From NCBI GenBank assembly GCA_016936455.1, contig JAFGXV010000001.1:1-64000 (forward strand): 64,000 nt of DNA, given 5' to 3'. Source of the DNA: Desulfuromonadaceae bacterium (lineage in GTDB: Bacteria > Desulfobacterota > Desulfuromonadia > Desulfuromonadales > Desulfuromonadaceae). The notes beneath the pieces were generated by a model. The model saw only the letters and a program-made list of their open reading frames with translations, ran no database searches and was not told the DNA's origin. Of this stretch, positions 1 through 8,439 are shown piece by piece. The translations under genes and the position numbers were made by a program. Within the stretch, counting starts at the first letter, position 1. Each line of letters begins with the position of its first letter.

Positions 1-675
1 AAAGTAGTTGGCGTTCGGCGTGTAGGTGACGGTGCCATCCGGGTTCAGCGTTACACTGCCGTTTGCGCCGTCCGTGACCGAGGCCACTGGTGAAACCGGG
101 CCGTCAATGTCGGTATCGTTGGCCAGAACGTCGATCACAACCGGCGTATCCTCGTCCGTTACAGCCGCATCATTGCCCACAACGGTTTCAGCCTGTGTAT
201 CTGCGGCATCATCTTCTGTAGCAGAAGAGGCCGCAGCCTGTGTGCCGTCGAAGGCGACGGGGGCTGTTGCTTCAATGATGCTCTCCAGACGAACAAAGCT
301 GTTCCCGTCGTCACCACCACCGGCGGCACCGGCGGCAGGGGCTTCGGCCGCCATCAGAGCGTCGAGATCGCCGCCCTCTTCCAGGGTCTGGACGATCTGT
401 TCGAACTGATCGGGCTGGGCAGCTGCGTCATCATTATCAGACAGAGCAGAATCAAACATCTCCGCTGTCAGGCGAACGGTCTGATCGGAATTAAGGGTAA
501 AGGCCTCACTACCTCCCATATCGAGCTCGACCTGGCCGCCAGCTGAGGTGATCACCACCTGACCGGGCTGGAGCACATCACCGACCTTGAGCTCAACGAG
601 GGTACCATCGTCCGCGCGGACGTAGGCTTTTCCAACGATAGAGGTAACGACTGCAACGGATTGAGTTTCGGCCAT
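1..675 (-). CDS. Giant LapA-like RTX adhesin, N-terminal retention module (partial, runs off left edge)
   Basis: Only the first 225 codons are present. The product should be a large surface adhesin exported by the adjacent type I secretion system and held in the outer membrane by its N-terminus. Residues 1-130 look like the LapA/LapF retention module: a beta-rich start ([20 protein letters not shown]), then a Gly/Ala-rich stretch [18 protein letters not shown] at 113-130. In LapA-type proteins that stretch precedes or contains the di-alanine site cut by the LapG protease. From about residue 168 an Ig-like/cadherin tandem repeat begins ([20 protein letters not shown], later [15 protein letters not shown]), continuing off the window. 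The ATG follows AAAAAAGGAG at good spacing. There is no Sec signal, as expected for type I export with a C-terminal signal. The LapG and LapD partners are not in this window. Confidence 0.85.
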   Translation of the reverse strand, partial: MAETQSVAVVTSIVGKAYVRADDGTLVELKVGDVLQPGQVVITSAGGQVELDMGGSEAFTLNSDQTVRLTAEMFDSALSDNDDAAAQPDQFEQIVQTLEEGGDLDALMAAEAPAAGAAGGGDDGNSFVRLESIIEATAPVAFDGTQAAASSATEDDAADTQAETVVGNDAAVTDEDTPVVIDVLANDTDIDGPVSPVASVTDGANGSVTLNPDGTVTYTPNANYF

Positions 676-790
676 GATGGGACTCCTTTTTTAGAGGCTG
701 AGACAAACGGACCGTAAGAACCGCATAACGTAAAACAAACGTCATAAAACTTTCTTAGTCTTCAGACTCTAACAGACAAATCAAACAATG

Positions 791-813
791 AAATTGGACC
801 AAAGTACCAATTT
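791..813. repeat. Inverted repeat in the adhesin upstream region
   Basis: AAATTGG at 791-797 and CCAATTT at 807-813 form a perfect 7-bp dyad with a 9-base centre. It lies about 115 bp upstream of the adhesin ATG, between the adhesin and the LuxR-type regulator gene. It could be an operator or a leader hairpin. Neither is demonstrated by the sequence. Confidence 0.4.
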
Positions 814-861
814 GAAAAATTTTTTAAGGAAGGAGAGAAGGATGCGAAGAAGAAAAAGAAG

Positions 862-885
862 AAAAAAAAACGCGCGGGCGAGCCG
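862..885 (-). terminator. Possible weak terminator after the LuxR-type regulator
   Basis: On the minus strand the regulator stop codon is followed by a GC-rich stretch (CGGCTCGCCCGCGCG) and then nine T residues. The stem is poor, so this may only attenuate transcription into the adhesin gene. The purine-rich stretch at 835-870 (plus strand) is the complement of this T-rich tract. Confidence 0.3.
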
Positions 886-1497
886 TCAGTCTTCCGGAGA
901 GATCAGGACGGCCAGCTGCAACCGGTCGCGAATGCCGAGTTTTTCAAAAATAGAGGTGAGATGCGCCTTCACGGTGCGCTCGGCAATACAGAGGGTATCG
1001 GCAATTTCGCGATTGGAAAGGCCGGCGGCGACCTTGCGCGCCACCTCCTGCTCGCGCACTGAAAGCTGGCCCAGTGCTGAAATCTGCTGCGATGGCACGG
1101 GCAAGCGCCCCAGTGCCCCGACCAGGGATTGTTTGAAATCCTTGCCCAGCCACAGCCCGCCATTGCTGACAATCAAAGCAATCTGCTGAAACAGTTGCGG
1201 GGTGGAGAGAACATGACAGTAACCGACGGCACCCTGCTGAAAACGCAGCATCGCGTCCCGATTGTCGGGCATGGCCGTCATGAAAAGCAGTCTGGGGTCG
1301 GGAGTCAGGGCTTTCAGTTGGGCCACCTCCTGCCACTGCTGGTCGTCGCTGAAACCCTCGACATGAAACCAGCACAGGGCTGATAAGGCCGTTGCAGAAT
1401 CGAGTTCACGCCAACTGGCAACAATGCGACTGCCTGGAAACGCCTGCTTCCAGCGCTGAAGCTGATCGGGCCGAGACGACAGACAGACATGGTTCAT
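886..1497 (-). CDS. LuxR/NarL-type response regulator of the adhesin secretion locus
   Basis: The product is a 203-residue transcription factor. The N-terminal 120 residues have a receiver-like pattern but lack a clear phospho-acceptor Asp pocket, so signalling may not use phosphorylation. The C-terminus carries a canonical LuxR helix-turn-helix (LSVREQEVARKVAAGLSNRE, then IADTLCIAERTVKAHLTSIF). I chose the ATG at 1497 because GGGAG lies 8-9 bases upstream and it begins one base after the stop of the HlyD-type gene. A longer frame from 1518 would overlap that gene by 20 bp. Its place between the secretion genes and the adhesin suggests it controls adhesin or exporter expression. That role is inferred from position only. 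Confidence 0.8.
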   Translation of the reverse strand: MNHVCLSSRPDQLQRWKQAFPGSRIVASWRELDSATALSALCWFHVEGFSDDQQWQEVAQLKALTPDPRLLFMTAMPDNRDAMLRFQQGAVGYCHVLSTPQLFQQIALIVSNGGLWLGKDFKQSLVGALGRLPVPSQQISALGQLSVREQEVARKVAAGLSNREIADTLCIAERTVKAHLTSIFEKLGIRDRLQLAVLISPED

Positions 1498-1498
1498 A

Positions 1499-2851
1499 CT
1501 AGCGCTCTCCCAGGGCATTGGTTTTCGCCCGCAGAATCGGTTTCAGCAAATAGGTCAACAACGTCTTCTTGCCGGTAAGAATATCAACCTGCGCCACCAT
1601 GCCGGGGATGATCGGCAGATTTTCTCCCAGCGATGCTTTCAAAGTGCGTACCCGAACGATGTAGAAAGCATTGCCGCGCTCATCGACCACGGTATCGGCA
1701 CCGATCGTCTCCACCACCGCTTCCAGACTGCCATAAATCGAAAAGTCGTAGGCAGTGAAACGCACCTTCGCCGGCAGATCCGGGCGCAGAAAAGCGATGT
1801 CTTTGGGGTTCACCTTGACCTCCAGCACCAGCGTATCATCCAGCGGCACAATTTCAACCACCTCTTTTCCCTGCTGCACCACGCCACCGACGGTATTGAC
1901 GTAAAGACGCTTGACCGTCCCACGCACCGGCGAGCGCACTACGGCATGTTTCACCCGGTCGGCCAGCGCTGTCTTTTCCTCGGCAAGACCTCCCAAGGTT
2001 GCCATGGTTTCAGACAGTTCCCGACGAATCTTATTGTAAAAACTCAACTCGACTTCCTGAATCTTGCGCTGACCTTCTTCCATCCCTGACTGGATACGTT
2101 CAAGCTGCGCCGCCACCTGGTTACGCTGACCACGCAGCTGGGCCACTTCGCGCTCAAGACGCAATAACTCAACCTCGGACACAGCACCCTTGCTCACCAA
2201 TGGCTTGGTGACTTCCAGCTCGCGTTCCAACAGGACATAACGATCGTTGAGTTGATCCCGGTTCGCCTCGGCCTCGTTGTACTCCTTACCGCGCTGCTCC
2301 AGTTGCTGGCGAGCAATGGCAAGCTGGGCTTCGACTTCTCTCAGTGTCGTTTCGTAAAGATCCTTCTCATGCTCAATAATTTCCGGATTTTCTTTCACCA
2401 CCTCTGCAGGGGGCAGAAAGGCGCGCTTTTCCGCCAGAGCTTTCAACCGCTCCGCCCGAACCAGCAGCGCATGATACTGGGCCTGATTTTCACGAAACGA
2501 CGACACAAAACGCGTCGGATCAATCTGCAACAGCATCTGTCCCTCGTTGACCACCTGCCCTTCACGCACCCGGATATCCGAGACGATGCCGCCATCGACC
2601 GCCTGAATAATCTGCACCTGACGCGAGGGGATAACGCGCCCTTCGCCCCGCGTCACCTCATCGATCTGGGCATAGGCCGACCAGACAACCAGAATCACGA
2701 TCATGACGCCAACCCAGTAGAGCAGCGCCCGCGCCCGCAGGGGCTGCTGATCGATCTGGGCCCAGTCGGCTTCGAGTTCCCAGTTGTAGTTTTCGCGCGT
2801 CCGAACAGGCAGAACGGTCCGCAATATCCAGTCGATAAAGCGCGCGATCAT
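1499..2851 (-). CDS. Type I secretion periplasmic adaptor, HlyD/LapC family
   Basis: The 450-residue membrane fusion protein should bridge the inner-membrane ABC exporter and an outer-membrane TolC-like channel. One N-terminal transmembrane segment lies at about residues 43-62 (LLYWVGVMIVILVVWSAYAQ). It is followed by a lipoyl/biotinyl-like half (GGIVSDIRVREGQVVNEGQML), a long coiled coil at about 115-285 rich in Glu, Arg, Leu and Gln, and a second lipoyl half plus beta-barrel (VRSPVRGTVKRLYVNTVGGV). Length and order match the HlyD family. The start overlaps the end of the ABC gene by 4 bp (ATGA), which implies translational coupling. Confidence 0.92.
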   Translation of the reverse strand: MIARFIDWILRTVLPVRTRENYNWELEADWAQIDQQPLRARALLYWVGVMIVILVVWSAYAQIDEVTRGEGRVIPSRQVQIIQAVDGGIVSDIRVREGQVVNEGQMLLQIDPTRFVSSFRENQAQYHALLVRAERLKALAEKRAFLPPAEVVKENPEIIEHEKDLYETTLREVEAQLAIARQQLEQRGKEYNEAEANRDQLNDRYVLLERELEVTKPLVSKGAVSEVELLRLEREVAQLRGQRNQVAAQLERIQSGMEEGQRKIQEVELSFYNKIRRELSETMATLGGLAEEKTALADRVKHAVVRSPVRGTVKRLYVNTVGGVVQQGKEVVEIVPLDDTLVLEVKVNPKDIAFLRPDLPAKVRFTAYDFSIYGSLEAVVETIGADTVVDERGNAFYIVRVRTLKASLGENLPIIPGMVAQVDILTGKKTLLTYLLKPILRAKTNALGER

Positions 2852-5061
2852 GACGCCCTCCCGATCCGCCCCTGGCGCAGGGCTTCCAGAACCTGCTTCT
2901 TGGGACCATCCGCCACGATCTTGCCATGATCGATCACCAGAATGCGCTCGGCCAGGGCCAGCAACGACGTGCGATGTGTCACCAGCACCATCGTTTTTCC
3001 GTGGGTAAACTGATCAAATGCCTGCTTGACCTGCTCCTCACTGGTATGATCCATCGATCCCGTCGGTTCATCAAGCAGGATAATCTCGGGATTTTTGATC
3101 ACAGCGCGGGCAATGGCCACCCCCTGCCGCTGACCACCGGAGAGGGACTCGCCGCGCTCCCCCACCAGCATGTCGAACCCCTTCGGGTGGCCGTTGACAA
3201 AATCGAGCAGGGCGCCCATGGAGGCGGCCCGAACGATTTCCCGGTCCTCTACATGGGTCATACCCAGGGTCAGATTGTCACGCAGGGTGCCGTAGAACAG
3301 GGTGGCTTCCTGGGAAACGTAGCCACAACTGCGCCGCACTTCGGCCGGGTCGAGCTGGCGCAGGTCGATCCCATCGAGATGAACACTGCCCTGTGATGGC
3401 TGGTAAAGACCGAGCATCAGTTTGAGCAGCGTCGTCTTGCCGGAACCGACGCGGCCGAGAATCGCCACCCGCTCTCCGGCCTTGATTTTGAACGAGACCC
3501 CCTTTAACACCTCGAAGTCCTGTCCGGGGTAACAGAAGCTGACATCCTTGAATTCGATCTCACCCTGAAAACTGGTGCGGGTGAGAAAATTGGCGTCGTC
3601 CTGGCGCTCTGTCGGCTGTGCCATGATGGTGTTGAGGGAAGCAAAAGCCGTGGTCGCATGGTGGTACTGCGTCAACAATCCTGCGACCTGACCGATAGGG
3701 GCCATGGCCCGGGCTGACAGAATTGAGCAGGCAATCAGTCCACCCATGGTCAGCTGGTTATCCATAATCAGGTAGACGCCCAGCACAATCATGGCCACGT
3801 TGACCGTCTGCGCGACCCACTGAGCCAGTCCCATGGTCGCTGCCGAGAGCAATCGCAACCGGTTGGCGATCTGGCTGAGAAAAATAACGCTGCTTTCCCA
3901 CTTGCGCTGCATGGTCGATTCAGCGCCCAGGGCCTTAAGGGTTTCAAGTCCGACCAGGCTTTCAATCAGTGTTGCATTGCGCTGGGCTGAGGCACGGTAG
4001 GTGGTTTCGGACAGTTCGTGCATCTTGCCCTGCACCATGAGGGAGCCGACGATAGAAACCGCCATGCCAACAATAATCGGCAACGTCATGGGCCAGGCGA
4101 TCAAGCCAATAACCAGCAAAAACACCAGCGCGAAGGGCAGATCGATAAAGGCGGTAACGGTGGTGGAGGTGATGAAGTCGCGCACGGTTTCAAACGAGCG
4201 CAGGTTCGCCGCGAAGGACCCCGCCGAGATGGGGCGATGTTCCAGCCGAGTCGCCAACACCCGTTCCATGATGTAGGCCGACAACTTGACATCAACACGC
4301 TTGCTGGCGAGATCGAGAAAATAGCTGCGCATGGTGCGCAGAATCAGGTCGCCCACCAGCACAATACCAACCCCGATGGCCAGCACCCACAGAGTGTTGA
4401 CCGCCTGATTCGGCACCACCCGGTCATACACGTTGCGCACGAACAGCGGCATGGCCAGAGCGAACAGGCTCAAGAAAAAAGCCGCCATCAGCACATCGCG
4501 ATAGAGGGCAGAGTTCTCGGCCATGGCACTCCAGAACCAGTGCCGACGCCGGACCTGGCCGACCTCGGGAACACGGGCATCGAACCGGAACCGTGGCTGA
4601 AGATAAACGATGCGGCCGCTGTACTGCGACAGCAGGGTCTCCAAAGGCAACTCCACCTGCGCATCCGCATGCTCAGGAAACACCACCTTCGCCGTTCCCC
4701 CCGCTGCATCCAGCCCGATCAGGACACAGGAGCGGTGGTCCTTCAGCAGCAGCAGCGCGGGCAATAAATGAATGTTCAGTCGCTTTAACGGTTGACGAAC
4801 AATCCGACTGGACAGCCCCCCTTTTCGTGCAGAACGCTCAATAAGAGAGGGGGTCAGACGCCCCTGCTCAAGTGGCAGGCCAGCAATCGCCGCCTCACGG
4901 CTGAGAACGCCACCGCGTAAAGCCACAATTACCAGCAGGCATTCCAACAGGGGATCAAAATTCTCACGGTCGTCCTGAGCACTCTGAACCGGCTGCGGCA
5001 TCGCTTCCGCCGGACGGGCGGGAGCAGGAGTGGGATTCGCGGGGTGCGTCGGATCAGTCAT
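2848..5061 (-). CDS. Type I secretion ABC permease/ATPase, LapB/RtxB family
   Basis: The 737-residue half-transporter powers export of the adhesin. An N-terminal C39-peptidase-like domain (about 35-165) probably acts as a recognition domain rather than a protease. A six-helix ABC membrane domain follows (about 185-470). The C-terminal ATPase has Walker A GRVGSGKTT, signature LSGGQ, Walker B IILLDEPTGS and the H-loop THRTS. The residues before the C39 domain are Pro/Ala-rich. I prefer the ATG at 5061, with AGAAGG 9 bases upstream. A TTG at 5070 is in frame but directly abuts that ribosome-binding site. It is first in the operon with the adaptor and regulator genes. No TolC-type gene is in view. 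Confidence 0.93.
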   Translation of the reverse strand: MTDPTHPANPTPAPARPAEAMPQPVQSAQDDRENFDPLLECLLVIVALRGGVLSREAAIAGLPLEQGRLTPSLIERSARKGGLSSRIVRQPLKRLNIHLLPALLLLKDHRSCVLIGLDAAGGTAKVVFPEHADAQVELPLETLLSQYSGRIVYLQPRFRFDARVPEVGQVRRRHWFWSAMAENSALYRDVLMAAFFLSLFALAMPLFVRNVYDRVVPNQAVNTLWVLAIGVGIVLVGDLILRTMRSYFLDLASKRVDVKLSAYIMERVLATRLEHRPISAGSFAANLRSFETVRDFITSTTVTAFIDLPFALVFLLVIGLIAWPMTLPIIVGMAVSIVGSLMVQGKMHELSETTYRASAQRNATLIESLVGLETLKALGAESTMQRKWESSVIFLSQIANRLRLLSAATMGLAQWVAQTVNVAMIVLGVYLIMDNQLTMGGLIACSILSARAMAPIGQVAGLLTQYHHATTAFASLNTIMAQPTERQDDANFLTRTSFQGEIEFKDVSFCYPGQDFEVLKGVSFKIKAGERVAILGRVGSGKTTLLKLMLGLYQPSQGSVHLDGIDLRQLDPAEVRRSCGYVSQEATLFYGTLRDNLTLGMTHVEDREIVRAASMGALLDFVNGHPKGFDMLVGERGESLSGGQRQGVAIARAVIKNPEIILLDEPTGSMDHTSEEQVKQAFDQFTHGKTMVLVTHRTSLLALAERILVIDHGKIVADGPKKQVLEALRQGRIGRAS

Positions 5062-5140
5062 TGAAAGCAACCTTCTCTGGAGTATTCCCCAATAAAACGA
5101 TTTTTAATGATTCAGAATGCCGGAGATAAAGAATGAGTTT

Positions 5141-5169
5141 AATATAGCGCATCCCCCCCGGAAGAACAA
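5141..5169 (-). promoter_or_regulatory. Candidate sigma-70 promoter for the type I secretion operon
   Basis: On the minus strand TTGTTC (5164-5169) is followed after 17 bp by TATATT (5141-5146), about 80 bp upstream of the ABC gene start. The spacer contains a run of seven G. The match is moderate and was found by eye. Confidence 0.4.
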
Positions 5170-5238
5170 CGCGGGAAAGTGTTGCCACCAGAGGTTTTGG
5201 GTTATTTTGCACAACCCGACACCGCCGCACTAAAAACC

Positions 5239-5267
5239 TCGACAACCCGTTAACATCGTTCTAATCT
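5239..5267 (+). promoter_or_regulatory. Candidate sigma-70 promoter for the MgtC-family gene
   Basis: TCGACA (5239-5244) and TAATCT (5262-5267) are separated by 17 bp, 34 bp upstream of the ATG at 5301. It diverges from the promoter of the secretion operon. Confidence 0.4.
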
Positions 5268-5300
5268 CAATAGCAGGACCGCAGTTCAAAGGAGAACACG

Positions 5301-5999
5301 ATGTGGACAGATAGTCAAATCTTCCAGGGCCAGTTTCCACTCCTGCTCAAGCTGGTTCTGGCTTTTGTGGCGGGAACACTGATCGGAATTGAACGGGAAA
5401 AGCACGGCCGTCCGGCCGGCTTGCGTACCCACATTCTGGTCTGCACCGGTGCCTGCCTGATGATGGTGGTTTCCGAAGGCGTCTTCTTCAAATACGGCCA
5501 CCTTTCGGCCGAGGGCGTCATCCGACTTGATCCGGGACGGATCGGTGCCCAGATTATCACCGGTATCGGTTTCCTCGGGGCCGGAGTCATTATCAAGGAA
5601 GGCATCACGGTCCGTGGCCTGACAACCGCAGCCTGTCTGTGGTATGTGGCAGGGGTCGGAATGGCGTTCGGCATGGGTATGTTCATCACGGGAGCACTCG
5701 CGACAGCGCTGGCACTGGTCGCCCTGATGGGCATGAAAAAACTGGAGCCAGTGATCAGAAAGGACCGCTTTCTCAACCTGTGCGTCGTGACAGGCTGCGA
5801 AGCGGATATTCTCGATGATCTACACTCAGTGTTCGACAACCATCAACTGTATGTGACCAACATTGAACAGGACATCAATCTGGCGGAAAAACTTCGCCGT
5901 TATGATTTCATCCTGACCCGCCACCACAAGCGCATCGGTCAGGACCTGCTCAAAGAGATCCTTCAACTTGATGGGGTCATTCGGGTGCGCTACAAATAG
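5301..5999 (+). CDS. MgtC/SapB-family membrane protein
   Basis: The 232-residue inner-membrane protein has about four to five transmembrane segments in residues 12-150. It carries the family signature GIEREKHGRPAGLRTH at 29-44. The C-terminal 80 residues form a soluble ACT-like domain (CVVTGCEADILDDLHSVF). MgtC proteins are linked to growth at low magnesium and to modulation of ATP synthase or potassium uptake. Many family members have no known role, and the longer C-terminal domain fits MgtC proper rather than short SapB forms. The start has GGAG 9 bases upstream. It is a single gene, transcribed away from the secretion operon. Confidence 0.85.
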   Translation: MWTDSQIFQGQFPLLLKLVLAFVAGTLIGIEREKHGRPAGLRTHILVCTGACLMMVVSEGVFFKYGHLSAEGVIRLDPGRIGAQIITGIGFLGAGVIIKEGITVRGLTTAACLWYVAGVGMAFGMGMFITGALATALALVALMGMKKLEPVIRKDRFLNLCVVTGCEADILDDLHSVFDNHQLYVTNIEQDINLAEKLRRYDFILTRHHKRIGQDLLKEILQLDGVIRVRYK

Positions 6000-6094
6000 A
6001 CGGTCCACGCTGTCGCAAAGACGCCAGCAAACGGGCAGCGATCTACTGAAAAAGATAAGTCATCGCACTCAAGTCAAGCTGGAGGCGGCAAGCA

Positions 6095-6850
6095 ATGATT
6101 TTTGACAATCATATTAAACAGGCCGACGAACTGCAGCAACGCATCAATGCCATGCGTCCACTCGACCGCGACGCCGTATTACAGCTGCAGGAATATTACC
6201 GTATCGGCCTGACCTACAGCAGCAACGCCCTGGAAGGAAACACCCTGACTGAATCCGAAACCAAGGTGGTGCTGGAAGATGGTTTAACTATCGGCGGGAA
6301 GCCCCTGCGGGACCATTTGGAGGCCCTTGGTCACAGTGCGGCATTCGACAAGCTACTGCAACTAGCACAAGGACAGCACATCGATGAAACGGCGATCCTT
6401 GAACTGCACCGCTTATTCTATCAGCGCATCGATGCCGACACTGCCGGGCACTTCCGCACCAAGCCGGTCCTTATCACCGGCACCAGCTTTGTCCCGCCGC
6501 CACCGTCCAGAGTCCCGGAGGCCATGCAAGCTTTTGTCGAAGCGATTCCGTGCCAGCGCCAAGAGCTGCATCCGATTGCTTTTGCTGCCTGGCTGCATAT
6601 CCGCCTGGCCAACATTCACCCGTTCATCGACGGCAATGGTCGCACCGCCAGACTGCTGATGAATCTGGCCCTGCTGCAAAGCGGTTATCCGATCACCATC
6701 ATTCCGCCCGTGATTCGTGGTGACTACATCACCGCTTTGCAGGCCAGCAACAAAGGAGACAGCCAGCCATTTGTCAACCTGCTGTCCAGTCTGGTGGTAG
6801 AGGCGCAGAAAGACTATTTGCGCTTAGCGGTGCACCTGAACGAAGCGTAG
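6095..6850 (+). CDS. Fic-domain protein with built-in inhibitory helix
   Basis: The 251-residue protein belongs to the Fic family, which usually transfers AMP from ATP to target hydroxyl groups. The catalytic motif HPFIDGNGRTAR is complete at 175-186, including His175, the GNG phosphate loop and Arg183/186. An N-terminal inhibitory motif SNALEG at 43-48 fits the S/T-x-x-x-E-G/N consensus, which marks class II Fic proteins whose own helix blocks ATP. The flap region is about 120-135. A GGAGG lies before the ATG. There is no separate antitoxin gene beside it, consistent with self-inhibition. The target is unknown. It stands alone between mgtC and the tRNA. Confidence 0.88.
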   Translation: MIFDNHIKQADELQQRINAMRPLDRDAVLQLQEYYRIGLTYSSNALEGNTLTESETKVVLEDGLTIGGKPLRDHLEALGHSAAFDKLLQLAQGQHIDETAILELHRLFYQRIDADTAGHFRTKPVLITGTSFVPPPPSRVPEAMQAFVEAIPCQRQELHPIAFAAWLHIRLANIHPFIDGNGRTARLLMNLALLQSGYPITIIPPVIRGDYITALQASNKGDSQPFVNLLSSLVVEAQKDYLRLAVHLNEA

Positions 6851-6954
6851 GAAAGTATCACCGGACCGGAGAAAGTGGCTTAAGTGACTCTTTTTCAAGC
6901 GATTCCAGAAAAGCTTGTCACCCATCTTGTTACCCAACATTAAAAAACAACAAA

Positions 6955-6981
6955 GGGGCTAGCCTACTATTGGCTAGCCCC
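6955..6981 (-). terminator. Terminator downstream of tRNA-Gly
   Basis: GGGGCTAGCC (6955-6964) and GGCTAGCCCC (6972-6981) form a perfect 10-bp stem with a 7-base loop. On the minus strand it is followed by TTTGTTGTTTTTT, and on the plus strand by TTGTTTTT. It can therefore stop the tRNA transcript and may also serve the fic gene in the other direction. Confidence 0.85.
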
Positions 6982-6991
6982 TTGTTTTTAC

Positions 6992-7066
<75 letters not shown>

Positions 7067-7109
7067 TCGGAAAATGTGTGGCGAGTATAGGGAAAGGCCC
7101 TCACCTTTG

Positions 7110-8405
7110 TCAATGGCTTTTCACCTGTTGCGCAAGATAGGACCACGCCTGATCCCTGGTGCGAACCGTGCCGTTTATTTCCTGCAAAATCAATTGGTTC
7201 AACAACTCCCCACAGTCTTTTCCCTGCAGCTGAGGCCAGCGTTGACACAGCTCGGCTCCCCTGACCAGTGGAAGAAGACGTCCCTGCTGTTGTTTTTCTT
7301 CAAAGTAGCGCCAGGCTCTGGAGAGCACCTGACGCATTTCGTTATCAGCACCAAGAGCACACCGTATCAAAGCTAAAGGGATGGGCCAATTCTGTTGCTG
7401 GTAGAAAAGCACCCGCTGACGACTGGACGCGGTTGAGGGGAGGCCGGCACGGGGCGCAGCAAGACAAAAAGTCAATCCCTGGGCCAGCTGACGCGAAGGT
7501 TTCAGCCGCTGCAAAAACCTGTCAAAAAGAGGTCCGACACCATGCCAGGGCTGCAGGAACGCGACAAATCGGAACAGGGCGCCAATGGTAAACTCATCTC
7601 CGGCAGCATCCTGCAGCCGTTGACTGAAAAAAGACGAACCGGCTGCGAGATCATCAATTCGCTCCCCGAACGCAGTGCTGGCGGTGAGAGCTTCAGAAGA
7701 CAAACGCCCGTCCGGATCGGGCAACAGTGCCTCCAAAGCGGAACAGGCAACCAGCGACTGGAGTGCGCGCATCTGATATCCGGCGTAGTGAGTGGAAAAA
7801 ATCATCGCCAGTTCGCTGCGGATGCGCTCTCCGGCAACATCCTCCAGACCCAAACGTGCCTGTTCGCAGGCCGCGAGTGTAGCCGGGTCAAAATCGAATC
7901 CCAACACGGCGGAATGGCGGATGCCCTTGAGAATGCGCAACGGGTCATCACGGAACGCCGTCGGGGCACAAAAACGCAAACGCCTGTTTCGGAGGTCCTC
8001 ACGGGCAGCCAGCGGGTCAAAAAGCTCTCCTGACCGACCTGAACAGGACAGCGGAAACGCCATGGCATTGATGCTGAAATCGCGGGCACGCAAATCCTGC
8101 TCCAGGGTATCCGCCCGAAAAGGAGAAAAATCATAGTGTTTTTCTCCAGGCAACAGAACACGGCTGTAACGTCGCGTTGCGTCGAGCCAGAACCAGTGGC
8201 CGCCGAAGTGCCGCGCCAGCTGACGGGCCCAGTCCGTCGGATCCACGGCACTGACCAGGTCGTAGTCGATGGCTTCACGACCAAGGCAGGCATCACGGAC
8301 CGCTCCGCCCACCAAATAAAAACGCAGGTCTGACGGGCTGGCCTGTTCAGCCAACCAGCGCAGACCTGCGTCGTGACTGATGAGGGTGTCAAGTTTTTGC
8401 TTCAC
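7110..8405 (-). CDS. cca: CCA tRNA nucleotidyltransferase / poly(A) polymerase family
   Basis: The 431-residue class II nucleotidyltransferase carries GGAVRD at 33-38 and the metal-binding pair in DYDL (Asp47, Asp49). An Arg-rich region follows (FRDDPLRILKGIRHSAVLGF), typical of the CCA-adding/poly(A) polymerase head-neck fold. It should complete or repair tRNA 3' CCA ends. Some deltaproteobacteria split the activity into A-adding and C-adding enzymes, and the sequence alone does not tell which applies. The tRNA-Gly gene just downstream already encodes CCA, so a repair role is possible. The C-terminal half is alpha-helical body/tail with no recognisable HD motif. Confidence 0.82.
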   Translation of the reverse strand: MKQKLDTLISHDAGLRWLAEQASPSDLRFYLVGGAVRDACLGREAIDYDLVSAVDPTDWARQLARHFGGHWFWLDATRRYSRVLLPGEKHYDFSPFRADTLEQDLRARDFSINAMAFPLSCSGRSGELFDPLAAREDLRNRRLRFCAPTAFRDDPLRILKGIRHSAVLGFDFDPATLAACEQARLGLEDVAGERIRSELAMIFSTHYAGYQMRALQSLVACSALEALLPDPDGRLSSEALTASTAFGERIDDLAAGSSFFSQRLQDAAGDEFTIGALFRFVAFLQPWHGVGPLFDRFLQRLKPSRQLAQGLTFCLAAPRAGLPSTASSRQRVLFYQQQNWPIPLALIRCALGADNEMRQVLSRAWRYFEEKQQQGRLLPLVRGAELCQRWPQLQGKDCGELLNQLILQEINGTVRTRDQAWSYLAQQVKSH

Positions 8406-8439
8406 GACCGCATGACTCGTGCTGAGACCAGCACAGCGT

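Noticed and set aside
841-870. Purine-rich tract (GAAGAAAAAGAAG) as a repeat array
   Set aside because: It is a low-complexity stretch in one place, better explained as the T-rich region after the regulator gene.
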